A DNA stretch of 64,000 nt, taken from the NCBI GenBank assembly GCA_011388275.1, contig DSAB01000119.1, positions 105,285 through 169,284 of the forward strand, given 5' to 3'. Both the position numbers and the translations under genes were made by a program. Positions 44,781-53,056 of the stretch are shown here, in pieces. The number at the start of each line of letters is the position of its first letter. Position 1 is the stretch's first letter. The notes under the pieces are model-generated. The model made no database searches. It was given only the letters and a program-made list of their open reading frames with translations, and had not been told where the DNA came from. The DNA comes from a bacterium. Its GTDB lineage: Bacteria > Zhuqueibacterota > QNDG01 > DSAB01.

Positions 44781-45968
44781 GTGGATATTTTTGATAAATG
44801 TCACAAGTTTACTCGAGCCAAAGAAGCCATCGCCGCAGGTATTTACCCCTATTTTCAACAAATCCAATCCGGCCCCGGTTCTGAAGTCATCATCAATGGA
44901 AAATCGATGATCATGATCGGATCCAACAACTATCTGGGTTTAACAGGCCATCCAAAAGTCATTGAAGCCGGAATATCGGCTATTCGGAAATACGGGACCG
45001 GATGTACCGGATCCCGTTTCCTGAACGGGACCCTGGACATTCACGAAGAGCTGGAAAAACGGCTTGCACGCTTTCTCAATCGCGAAGCGGTTCTCTGTTT
45101 CAGCACCGGTCATCATGTCAACCAGGGCTGCATATCCACGCTGGTCGGCAAGAAAGACATCGTATTTACGGACCGGGCAGACCACGCCTCGATCGTCGAT
45201 GGAACGCGACTGACTTTCGGTAAAATCGTCAAATACAAACACAATGACATGGAAGACCTGTGCCGGGCCCTGAAGCATTATGAAAATCATAGTGCCGGAA
45301 AAATGATTGTCACCGACGGTGTTTTCAGTATGGAAGGCGATATAGTCAATCTTCCGGGACTGGTTAAGCTTGCAAACCAATTCAATGCTCGCGTGTACGT
45401 AGATGACGCCCACTCCGTGGGTGTTCTGGGAAAACACGGAAGGGGAACCGGAGAACATTTCGGTCTCGAAGATCAAATTGACCTTCAGATGGGAACCTTC
45501 AGCAAATCCTTCGCTTCACTGGGCGGTTTCGTCGCCGGAGATGAAGATGTCATTCACTATATCAAACACCATGCCCGTTCTCTGATTTTCACTGCCAGCG
45601 CCCCTCCGGCCTCGGTTGCCACGGTTCTGGCCGCTCTGGATATAATTGAATCAGAACCCGAACGTATCGAACAGTTGAGAAAAATCACTCAAAAGATGAA
45701 ACGGGGTTATGACTCTCTGGGTTTCGACACCGGAAAAAGTGAGACTCCCATTATTCCCATCAAGATCGGAAAGGAAGAAGACTGCTTGATGTTCTGGAAA
45801 CTTCTGTTCGATAACGGCATTTTCGCAAATCCCTCCATCAGCCCGGCGGTCCCCCCCGGCGAAGCCATCATCCGGACCAGTTATATGGCCACCCACACGG
45901 AAGATGAACTAAATCAAATTCTGGAAATCTTCGCCCGATTGGGCAAGCAATTCGGAATTATTCCATAA
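44781..45968 (+). CDS. spt: Serine palmitoyltransferase-like alpha-oxoamine synthase
   Basis: PLP enzyme of 395 residues from the GTG at 44781, chosen for its AAGGAG six bases upstream. Conserved: His135 (DHASIVDG), PLP-binding Asp208 and His211 (VDDAHSVGVLG) and Schiff-base Lys242 (TFSKSFASLGG). The N-terminal pattern IYPYFQQI, SNNYLGLTGHPKVIEA and KYGTGCTGSRFLNGTLDIH resembles Bacteroides-type serine palmitoyltransferases more than 8-amino-7-oxononanoate synthase (usually GSGGSR) or glycine C-acetyltransferase. It would join serine and an acyl thioester to 3-ketosphinganine. The next gene is a ceramide synthase-like acyltransferase. Substrate is inferred. Confidence 0.78.
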   Translation: MDIFDKCHKFTRAKEAIAAGIYPYFQQIQSGPGSEVIINGKSMIMIGSNNYLGLTGHPKVIEAGISAIRKYGTGCTGSRFLNGTLDIHEELEKRLARFLNREAVLCFSTGHHVNQGCISTLVGKKDIVFTDRADHASIVDGTRLTFGKIVKYKHNDMEDLCRALKHYENHSAGKMIVTDGVFSMEGDIVNLPGLVKLANQFNARVYVDDAHSVGVLGKHGRGTGEHFGLEDQIDLQMGTFSKSFASLGGFVAGDEDVIHYIKHHARSLIFTASAPPASVATVLAALDIIESEPERIEQLRKITQKMKRGYDSLGFDTGKSETPIIPIKIGKEEDCLMFWKLLFDNGIFANPSISPAVPPGEAIIRTSYMATHTEDELNQILEIFARLGKQFGIIP

Positions 45969-45986
45969 ACAAGAATGAGGGAATCG

Positions 45987-47111
45987 ATGTCTTCTGAAAA
46001 CGTTCAGATTTTTAACGTTCAATCGAAGAAGGATTGGAAACAGTTTGTCATGTTTCCATACCACCTGTACCGTCACCATCCCTTCTGGGTGCCTCCGCTG
46101 ATTTCCGATCAAAAGAAACTGCTGGATTTCGACCTCAATCCCTTTTTCAGCCATGCCTCGGGCCGTTTTTTCCTGGCGCGCCGTGGAAACATAATTGTAG
46201 GGCGCATAGCTGCCCTGGTTGATGATCTCCACAATCAGATTCACCATGAAAAGACCGGTTTCTTTGGTTTCCTGGCTGTGGAAAATGATTACGAAGCAGC
46301 GGCTGCTTTGCTGGACGCGGCAAGAAATTGGGTCCGAAAGCAGGGCATGAAACAATTTCGAGGCCCGGTGAATCCTTCGCAAAACGAAGACTGCGGCCTG
46401 CTCATCGACGCTTTTGATTCACCGCCCGTTATCATGATGCCCTATAATCCGGAGTATCTGGTTCACTTTTTAGATCAATACGGATTGAAAAAAGCGGTTG
46501 ATTTATACGCCTATTTACTGGATGGAACCAAACCCCAGCCGCCTAAACTGGTTCGTGTCGCCGAATTGGTTGCGAAAAAACCGGGCGTGAATATTCGTCC
46601 AATTGATATGAAACATTTTTTTCAGGAAGCTCGAATGATTTGGAAAGTCTATAATTCGGCCTGGGCGAATAATTACGGATTCGTACCCATGACCGAAGAG
46701 GAATTTGTTAACCTTGCCAAACATCTCAAACAGGTGGTTGTTCCTGATTTGGCTCTGATGGCTGAAATACACGGTAAACCAGCAGGTTTCTCCCTGTCCA
46801 TTCCCGACATGAACCAGGCACTTATTCATCTCAATGGACGTCTTTTCCCGCTCGGAATTTTCAAACTGCTTCATTACTCACGAAAAATCAATCAATTGCG
46901 GATAATCATACTCGGCGTCCTGCCGGAATACCGCCGAACCGGAGTCGACGCAGCCCTTTACGGCCATACATGGAAAAACGCCGTTTCTCGTGGATATATA
47001 AAAGGCGAGATGTCATGGATTCTGGAGAATAATACCATGATGAACCGTTCGGCCCGCATGCTTGGGGGAAAAATATATAAAACCTATCGAATTTATGAAA
47101 TGCAATCCTGA
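45987..47111 (+). CDS. BcerS/YghO-like GNAT acyltransferase, candidate bacterial ceramide synthase
   Basis: 374 residues from the ATG at 45987, with GAGGGA upstream; an ATG at 45975 is an alternative. The family pattern is clear: a start FVMFPYHLYRHHPFWVPPL, then DFDLNPFFSHASGRFFLAR, GRIAALVDD, GFFGFLAVENDYEAA, QFRGPVNPSQNEDCGLLID and MPYNPEYL; the C-terminal half has an N-acyltransferase fold (RIIILGVLPEYRRTGVDAALY). In Caulobacter the homologous family acylates the sphingoid base (bacterial ceramide synthase). It follows the spt-like gene by 18 nt, which supports that reading. Other N-acylation roles remain possible. Confidence 0.78.
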   Translation: MSSENVQIFNVQSKKDWKQFVMFPYHLYRHHPFWVPPLISDQKKLLDFDLNPFFSHASGRFFLARRGNIIVGRIAALVDDLHNQIHHEKTGFFGFLAVENDYEAAAALLDAARNWVRKQGMKQFRGPVNPSQNEDCGLLIDAFDSPPVIMMPYNPEYLVHFLDQYGLKKAVDLYAYLLDGTKPQPPKLVRVAELVAKKPGVNIRPIDMKHFFQEARMIWKVYNSAWANNYGFVPMTEEEFVNLAKHLKQVVVPDLALMAEIHGKPAGFSLSIPDMNQALIHLNGRLFPLGIFKLLHYSRKINQLRIIILGVLPEYRRTGVDAALYGHTWKNAVSRGYIKGEMSWILENNTMMNRSARMLGGKIYKTYRIYEMQS

Positions 47112-47466
47112 ATTGTCCTGATATGCACACAACTCATGCAACAAATTGTTATATATTTGTTACATTTTCAAGTCATTGATACTACTACATCTATGGTTTT
47201 TTCTCGATAATTTGTAAACTATTGTTAACATTCTGATTATTAACATCCCTGGAATAATGTGCATTCCGATACATCCAATTCTATCCTTAAGTTATATCTA
47301 ATCAATATATTATCTGTCTTCATCGATGATGACATCGAAGAATGGCATGTTTCTTGTTATGGAAAATAGTGTTGGTGCAATTCTCATCTCGCCTCTCCCC
47401 TTTGAAAAAAGGCCTGGATCCCCTCCAGGCCTTTTTCTGTAATCTATGCATAACGTTCCAAAAAAG
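47112..47466. other. AT-rich intergenic region
   Basis: 355 bp between convergent genes, very AT-rich and with several near-repeats of TTGTTA/TTAACA. It contains one strong bidirectional terminator (47405-47436). I find no convincing gene; a short ORF across the terminator (47310-47495, minus) looks spurious. A small RNA ending at the terminator cannot be excluded. Confidence 0.6.
47405..47436 (+). terminator. Bidirectional intrinsic terminator
   Basis: AAAAAGGCCTGGA, TCCCC-type loop, TCCAGGCCTTTTT: perfect stem flanked by A6 and T5, so it can stop transcription from both sides. It serves the convergent acyltransferase and zinc-ribbon genes. Confidence 0.85.
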
Positions 47467-47814
47467 TTATTCGATCCAGTATAATATCCTTCCACATTGT
47501 TCGCATGTCATAATTGTCTGATCCGATCGTCCGGAAGCTTCATAAGAAGTGGGCAAGCGAGCGAAACATCCCAAACAGGTGCCGTCCTGAACCGGGGCAA
47601 TGACTCTTATGTAACGTGTATTCAGTCGTTGAAAGGTCCGAAGCAATCGGGTTTCGATCCTTTTTCCCAAATCATCTCTTGCTTTTTCCAGACTCTCTCT
47701 TCCCTTTAATTTAAATCCGGCTTTTTTTTCTTCCTGTTCCGCTTCCAGAAGCATCATGCTGATGTCCTGATATAAAACCAAGAGTTCCAACTGATTTTTC
47801 GTCAATGGAATCAC
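47467..47814 (-). CDS. Zinc-ribbon coiled-coil protein (C4-type)
   Basis: 115 residues. A helical N-terminal half (LLVLYQDISMMLLEAEQEEKK, LEKARDDLGKRI) precedes a C-terminal four-Cys ribbon: CLGCFARLP, then CEQCGRILY. It resembles the C-terminal part of the longer DUF164-type (zf-RING_7) proteins but lacks most of their coiled coil. Its start overlaps the EIIA gene by 4 nt. No function is known. Confidence 0.78.
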   Translation of the reverse strand: MIPLTKNQLELLVLYQDISMMLLEAEQEEKKAGFKLKGRESLEKARDDLGKRIETRLLRTFQRLNTRYIRVIAPVQDGTCLGCFARLPTSYEASGRSDQTIMTCEQCGRILYWIE

Positions 47815-48272
47815 ACCTCCTGAATGGCCTGAATAAAGGAACGGAAATCATTGGCATTCATCAGCGTTTTTCGTTTTTTTGCATCACGTAATCTTTCAAC
47901 CAGTTTGCCCAAAATCGGCAGATATATGTTCGCTTTTTCCTGTGGCGGAGCGAGGATGAGAAATATCAGATGAACCTTTTTTTTATCCGGAGCGTTGTAT
48001 TCCACACCCTTTTGGGATAGGGCGGCTACGATAAACACCTCTGCAACTGCCAAAGTCCGGCAATGAGGTATGGCTATTCCCCTGCCAATAGCCGTACTTC
48101 CCAGGCTCTCCCGTGTCAGCAAAGTCTGCAATACGATCGAACTGCTCTTGATCTTTCCGGAATCAACCAAAACCGCAACCATCTTCTGCAGCAACTCTTC
48201 CTGGCTTGAAGCTTCAACATCGGGGATAAAATAATCTTCATTTAAATAATCGGCCAGATCAATATCAATCAT
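47811..48272 (-). CDS. PTS EIIA-type protein (PtsN-like)
   Basis: 153-residue PTS_IIA fructose/mannitol-family domain. The phosphorylatable His70 lies in GRGIAIPHCRTL; LLTRESLGSTAIG before it is also conserved. With no EIIB or EIIC in the window it looks like a regulatory nitrogen-type EIIA (PtsN). It sits between the zinc-ribbon gene and manC. Its phosphodonor and targets are not visible here. Confidence 0.88.
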   Translation of the reverse strand: MIDIDLADYLNEDYFIPDVEASSQEELLQKMVAVLVDSGKIKSSSIVLQTLLTRESLGSTAIGRGIAIPHCRTLAVAEVFIVAALSQKGVEYNAPDKKKVHLIFLILAPPQEKANIYLPILGKLVERLRDAKKRKTLMNANDFRSFIQAIQEV

Positions 48273-48312
48273 AGTATTTGTCTTTCCACGGAAAGGCTAT
48301 TCTGTATGACCA

Positions 48313-49383
48313 TTACAAATATTTTTGAAGATTTTTTCTTTTAAACCTCTCGACAATTTTCTTGACATCCTCGACGCGATCCCTGCGGCAAATCAGAGTA
48401 GCGTCCTTTTCCTGAACTATAATGATGTCTTCCATTCCGATGACGGCGATAACACCACTGGAAGTGGAAATATAGCAATTCCGGGAATCCATGGTCACCA
48501 CATCACCTTGAATGGCATTTCCATCTGAATCTTTTTTACTGAGTTTATAGGTCTGCTCCCAGCTTCCGAGATCATTCCACTCGAATTCACCTTTGACGAG
48601 AAAAACGTTGTCCGCTTTCTCCATAATCGCATAATCAATGGATATTCCCCGTATCTGCCGGTACACCTTCTCCAGAGTTTCTTCATAATTATTGTTTCCA
48701 ATGACTTTCTTGAGCGTGAGCAAGGCTTCATATAAATCCGGTGCATATTTTTCAAACGCTTTTAACAATACGGATATTTTAAAGATGAATATTCCGCTGT
48801 TCCAGTAGAAATCACCGCTTTTCAAGAACCTTTCAGCAGTCGCCAGATTGGGTTTTTCAGCAAAAGTACGGACACTGAACGAACTGATGCCGTTCAATTT
48901 TCCCAAATTCTCTTTGATTTGTATATACCCATAACCGGTTGCCGGACGGTCGGGCTGAATACCAATGGTTACCAAAGCGTCTTTTTGACCGGCCAAGCTC
49001 ACTGCCGCCATAACGGTTTTTCGGAATCGATCTTCCTGCCGAATCAGATGATCCGCAGGAGAAACAACCATGATCGCTTCCGGATCACGAGCCTCTACAA
49101 ACAGTGCGGCCAGTCCGATGCAAGGTGCCGTGTTCTTGCCTATGGGTTCGTAGATGATATTTTGAGAAGGGACGGGAAGATGCTGTTTTTCCATTTCACA
49201 TTTCTGGCCGATGTTGGAAACGACAAACAAATGATCGGGTGAGGTAAGCGGAAGAAACCGGCGAACCGTGCTTTCAATCAGGGTCTGTTTTCCAACAAGA
49301 GAAAGGAATTGTTTGGATCTTTTCTTTCTGCTGTGCGGCCAGAATCGTGAACCGGAACCACCGGCCATCAGTATGCAATACAT
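48313..49383 (-). CDS. manC: Mannose-1-phosphate guanylyltransferase
   Basis: 356 residues, mono-functional form without the phosphomannose isomerase domain. The nucleotidyltransferase signature is AGGSGSRFWPHSRKKRSKQF; others are VVSPADHLI, AEKP, YWNSGIFIF and WNDLGSW. It makes GDP-mannose for surface glycans or O-antigen. It lies 40 nt before the EIIA-type gene. No other sugar-nucleotide genes are adjacent. Confidence 0.92.
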   Translation of the reverse strand: MYCILMAGGSGSRFWPHSRKKRSKQFLSLVGKQTLIESTVRRFLPLTSPDHLFVVSNIGQKCEMEKQHLPVPSQNIIYEPIGKNTAPCIGLAALFVEARDPEAIMVVSPADHLIRQEDRFRKTVMAAVSLAGQKDALVTIGIQPDRPATGYGYIQIKENLGKLNGISSFSVRTFAEKPNLATAERFLKSGDFYWNSGIFIFKISVLLKAFEKYAPDLYEALLTLKKVIGNNNYEETLEKVYRQIRGISIDYAIMEKADNVFLVKGEFEWNDLGSWEQTYKLSKKDSDGNAIQGDVVTMDSRNCYISTSSGVIAVIGMEDIIIVQEKDATLICRRDRVEDVKKIVERFKRKNLQKYL

Positions 49384-49459
49384 GAAAATCCTTTGCTCCA
49401 GCCAATAGATATTTTCCGGGGCGCCTCCGGCCTAAAGATAATCATTTACCATGAACAAA

Positions 49460-50065
49460 TCAAGTGTTTTGACTGTTTTTACAGGATAAATAACGGTGTA
49501 AATCACGCGCTTTTTTCCGAAGAGCATTCAGAGAACGATCATTATAAATGATCACATGAGCCCTGCCTGCCTTAAGATCATCGTTGAGCTGTGAATCCAT
49601 CCGAAGTGATATATCTTTCAGGGTCCATTTTCTGTCTTTTTGCAGCCAATGCAGTCTTTTTTCCCTCGGAGCAATCACCAGAACGATTAGATCAAACCAA
49701 TCATCCAGTTCCGCCTCCATAAGAACAGCCATATCAACTACAACGTGTTCTTTGGCCGGACTTCGATAAGGAAGCAGAAGCGGCATAAGAGCCGATCGAA
49801 TCAGGGGAAACATGATGTCATTCAGGCGACGGAGCTGAAGAGAATCGGAAAAGACGATGGAAGCCAGTTCTTCCCTTTGAAGAATCCCTTCTTTAAAAAC
49901 AAAATCTCCAAACGATGAACGGATACGATCGCTGGCTTCAGGGACTTCCTCGATAATTTGGGCGGCCAGTTTGTCCACATCGATAAGCGAACCGTTGCAG
50001 CGGCTCAGTTCTGCGGCAAAAGAACTCTTTCCCGAGCCTACACCGCCTGTGACCCCAACGACCAT
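49460..50065 (-). CDS. coaE: Dephospho-CoA kinase
   Basis: 201-residue P-loop kinase that completes coenzyme A synthesis. Walker A GGVGSGKSS at 7-15; later VDMAVLMEAELD (substrate site) and RMDSQL are typical. It starts at 50065 and is transcribed away from ychF with a promoter pair between. Family call is secure; the C-terminal tail ends with a Lys/Arg-rich helix. Confidence 0.93.
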   Translation of the reverse strand: MVVGVTGGVGSGKSSFAAELSRCNGSLIDVDKLAAQIIEEVPEASDRIRSSFGDFVFKEGILQREELASIVFSDSLQLRRLNDIMFPLIRSALMPLLLPYRSPAKEHVVVDMAVLMEAELDDWFDLIVLVIAPREKRLHWLQKDRKWTLKDISLRMDSQLNDDLKAGRAHVIIYNDRSLNALRKKARDLHRYLSCKNSQNT

Positions 50066-50106
50066 GAAATAATCCCTCGATTTTCAATACTTCATAAATC
50101 TTATTC

Positions 50107-50135
50107 AGTATCCGCTTTTCGGGACACAAAGTCAA
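50107..50135 (-). promoter_or_regulatory. Predicted promoter of coaE
   Basis: Minus strand: TTGACT (50130-50135), 17-bp spacer, GATACT (50107-50112), about 40 nt before the coaE ATG. Confidence 0.62.
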
Positions 50136-50165
50136 GTACAAATTCATTTTTTAAAGTCTTTTTTC

Positions 50166-50194
50166 TTGACAATCAGAATCAAATCATTTACATT
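50166..50194 (+). promoter_or_regulatory. Predicted promoter of ychF
   Basis: Plus strand: TTGACA (50166-50171), 17-bp spacer, TACATT (50189-50194), the same two boxes as the mltG promoter; about 40 nt before the ATG at 50240. Confidence 0.7.
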
Positions 50195-50239
50195 GCCAAA
50201 GTTCATTTCCTTCCGCATATTCAATTCACCGGGGATATC

Positions 50240-51340
50240 ATGGGTTTTAAATGCGGTCTGGTCGGTTTGCCCAACGCCGGAAAATCAACTGTGTTTAATG
50301 CATTAACCTATCAGCGTGTGGAAGCATCGGCCTATCCATTCTGTACCATCGATCCTCATATAGGAATCGTTCCTCTAAAAGATGATCGTTTATCCTTGAT
50401 TCAAGAACTCTATCATTCACGTCAATCCACGCCAGCAACTCTGGAGTTTGTGGACATAGCCGGATTGGTCCGCGGCGCGAGCCAGGGTGAAGGACTCGGC
50501 AATCAGTTCCTCAGCCATATACAGGGAATGGATCTCATTGCCTATATTATCCGCTTCTTTGAAGACAAAAACGTTTCTCATCCCTATGGAAACATTGACC
50601 CTGTGCGGGACAATGAAATTGTGACACATGAATTGATTCTCAAAGATCTTGAAACGGTTCAATCGGCTCTTGAGAAAGCGAGAAAGTCCTCGCGCGCAGG
50701 AATCGCCGAACTCCGGCAGGAAGCCGAAGAGCTGGAGTCGATCGAGACAAAACTTAAAGAAAAAATTGAGGTGAGAAAACTTGATCTAACGGAAACCGGG
50801 CAGGAGATATGCCGCCGGCTGAATCTGATTACCTTTAAACCCGTTCTCATCATCGCCAACATACAGGAGCCCGGTCAGGAGTCGGATTCGCGTTTTACTG
50901 GTTTCCATGACACTTTGAAAGCGGATCCAATAATCACGATTTGCGGCAAGATTCAATCGGAAATATCCGAACTGCCCGAATCAGAGAGAATGGACTTTGT
51001 CAATGCAATGGGTCTTGAATCCGCGGGGATCAATAAACTCGTTGTTGCCGGATATAAGGCGCTGAATCTGATTACATTTTTTACCGCCAATGAAAATGAA
51101 GCCCGGGCGTGGACCGTTCGATCAGGCACCACCGTCCGTGAGGCAGCCGGCAAAGTACACAGTGATTTCGAAGACTTCTTTGTCAAGGCTGAGGTAATAA
51201 AAATCGATGAATTGAAAGAGCATGGATCCATAAAAGCTCTTCACGATTCCGGTCTGGTCCGGATTCATGGGAAACAATACCTCGTCGAAGACGGAGATCT
51301 GATACTGTTCCGCACTCACAGACACACAAGAAAGGAATGA
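50240..51340 (+). CDS. ychF: Redox-regulated ATPase/GTPase YchF (Obg family)
   Basis: 366 residues from the ATG at 50240; an in-frame extension upstream overlaps coaE and its promoter and is not coding. Walker A is GLPNAGKST near residue 7-15, then TIDPHIGIV, DIAGLVRGAS and a coiled-coil insert (LESIETKLKEKIEV), ending with a TGS domain (FTANENEARAWTVRSGTTVREAAGKVHSDF). It binds ATP and ribosomes. It lies 3 nt before the acyl-CoA synthetase gene. Confidence 0.95.
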   Translation: MGFKCGLVGLPNAGKSTVFNALTYQRVEASAYPFCTIDPHIGIVPLKDDRLSLIQELYHSRQSTPATLEFVDIAGLVRGASQGEGLGNQFLSHIQGMDLIAYIIRFFEDKNVSHPYGNIDPVRDNEIVTHELILKDLETVQSALEKARKSSRAGIAELRQEAEELESIETKLKEKIEVRKLDLTETGQEICRRLNLITFKPVLIIANIQEPGQESDSRFTGFHDTLKADPIITICGKIQSEISELPESERMDFVNAMGLESAGINKLVVAGYKALNLITFFTANENEARAWTVRSGTTVREAAGKVHSDFEDFFVKAEVIKIDELKEHGSIKALHDSGLVRIHGKQYLVEDGDLILFRTHRHTRKE

Positions 51341-51343
51341 TCC

Positions 51344-53035
51344 ATGATTATTGAACTGGAAACCTGGACGATCAGAGCCTTGATGGAACGAAGTTTTTCC
51401 CATTACGGCAACCTCCCTGCAATTGCCTTTGCAGGAGAATCGCCCAAAACCTACAATGAAGTGCACGCGGAGGTTCAAAAACTCGCAGCGGATCTGATCT
51501 CGAGAAACATTCAGAAAGGTGACCGGATCGGCATTCTGGGTGAAAACTGTCCCAACTGGGTCATCGCCTATCTGGCGGTTGCTTTTATCGGCGCCGTGGC
51601 GGTTCCCATCCTGACCGGTTTTCCGGACGCGGACACCCGTCATATCCTTCGAAACAGCGAATGCGTGGCCCTGTTTATCGCTTCCAAACTTCGAACCAAG
51701 ATTGAAGGCATGGAGAAATCTTCTCTTCACTCCATCTACTCTCTGGAAGATTTCTCTCTTGAAGAGCTGCAATCAAGCCATTCTAATTGGCTGGAAAAAA
51801 CCATTCAGCTGATTCACAAACGTACCGGTAAAAAACCCGACCATCAAGACATACTCAAGGAGCTGCCGGGCCCTCAGCCGGAAGATCTGGCTGTGATTAT
51901 CTATACATCCGGCACGACGGGAAATTCCAAAGGTGTCATGCTGAGCCATTATAATATCGTTTCCGATGTGATTTTCAGTATTGAAAAATTTCCGATCACG
52001 CATGAAGACCGTTTCCTGTCCATTCTTCCGCTGGCACACACTTTTGAAGCCACGGGAGGCATGCTCTGTCCGCTGGCCGTTGGAGTGAGCATCTACTACT
52101 TAAAAGGACTTCCGACACCCCAAAAGCTGCTTGCCGGCATGGAAACGGTCAAACCTACAGGGGTATTGACTGTTCCCCTGGTGGTTGACAAAATATACCG
52201 AAAGAAGATTGTTCCGCAACTTCAGAGCAAAAAAGCAATCTGGGCCCTCTACCACATTCCCTTTTTCAGACGGCTGCTGAACAAGGCCGCAGGCCGCAAG
52301 CTGGTTCAATCTCTGGGCGGCGCCCTTCGATTCTTTATGTTTGGCGGGGCTTCCCTGAATGAAGATGTGGAAATATTTCTTCGGGATGCCGGTATCAGTT
52401 ACTCGACCGGTTACGGAATGACCGAAACATCACCCATTATGACGATCAACCCCTTCGGCCATGTAAAAGTCGGTTCCTGCGGCCAGCCCATACCCAACCT
52501 GGAAATAAAAATTCACAATCCGAATCCGGAAACCGGCATCGGTGAAATCATCGTCAAAGGACCCATGGTCATGCAGGGTTATTACAAGAATCCCAAAGCC
52601 ACCGAAGAGGTTTTCATTGATGGTGAATGGCTGCGGACCGGTGATCTGGGGTTCCTCGACAGCGACGGATACCTGTTTATCAAGGGCCGTTCAAAAAACG
52701 TGATTATCGGATCATCCGGCGAGAACATCTATCCAGAAATTATTGAACAGTTGATGCTGCAGAACCCGTATATTCAGCAGGTTATTGTTTATGAATCTCA
52801 GGGAAAATTGACGGCGAAATCCTATATGGACGCGGACATGATCGATCAGGAAGCGGAGAAAGCGGGGATAACAACGGAAAACCTGGAGTCTTTCAAGGAG
52901 CAGTTGCTGGAAGAAATCCGCAAGAAAACGAATGAGCAGCTGCCCGGCTTCTCGGCTATTTCTAAAATTATCGAACAGCCTGAACCCTTTGAAATGACAC
53001 CAACCAATAAAGTGAAACGGTATCTCTATATATAA
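51344..53035 (+). CDS. Long-chain acyl-CoA synthetase (AMP-binding enzyme)
   Basis: 563-residue ANL-superfamily enzyme. The P-loop IIYTSGTTGNSKGVMLSH and the A5/A8 motifs (YGMTETSP, LRTGDLGFLDSDGYLFIKGRSKN) are intact, and the C-terminal catalytic Lys region NKVKRYL is present. It makes fatty acyl-CoA with ATP. It is 3 nt after ychF and ends 21 bp before the convergent purD. Chain length unknown; acyl-CoA could feed the sphingolipid genes 4 kb away, but this is speculation. Confidence 0.9.
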   Translation: MIIELETWTIRALMERSFSHYGNLPAIAFAGESPKTYNEVHAEVQKLAADLISRNIQKGDRIGILGENCPNWVIAYLAVAFIGAVAVPILTGFPDADTRHILRNSECVALFIASKLRTKIEGMEKSSLHSIYSLEDFSLEELQSSHSNWLEKTIQLIHKRTGKKPDHQDILKELPGPQPEDLAVIIYTSGTTGNSKGVMLSHYNIVSDVIFSIEKFPITHEDRFLSILPLAHTFEATGGMLCPLAVGVSIYYLKGLPTPQKLLAGMETVKPTGVLTVPLVVDKIYRKKIVPQLQSKKAIWALYHIPFFRRLLNKAAGRKLVQSLGGALRFFMFGGASLNEDVEIFLRDAGISYSTGYGMTETSPIMTINPFGHVKVGSCGQPIPNLEIKIHNPNPETGIGEIIVKGPMVMQGYYKNPKATEEVFIDGEWLRTGDLGFLDSDGYLFIKGRSKNVIIGSSGENIYPEIIEQLMLQNPYIQQVIVYESQGKLTAKSYMDADMIDQEAEKAGITTENLESFKEQLLEEIRKKTNEQLPGFSAISKIIEQPEPFEMTPTNKVKRYLYI

Positions 53036-53056
53036 CTATTTGCTTCGAACGCCGGC

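Noticed and set aside
47140-47320. Replication origin suggested by AT-rich sequence
   Set aside because: No cluster of DnaA boxes and no dnaA, dnaN or gidA nearby.
47310-47495. A 61-codon minus-strand frame near the zinc-ribbon gene
   Set aside because: It runs through the strong terminator hairpin and has no conserved pattern.
49958-50239. N-terminal extension of ychF by about 94 codons
   Set aside because: It overlaps coaE on the opposite strand and crosses the promoter pair; the family start is at 50240.
51122-51772. A 216-codon minus-strand frame across the ychF/acyl-CoA synthetase junction
   Set aside because: Both plus-strand genes are well supported there and the frame shows no family pattern.
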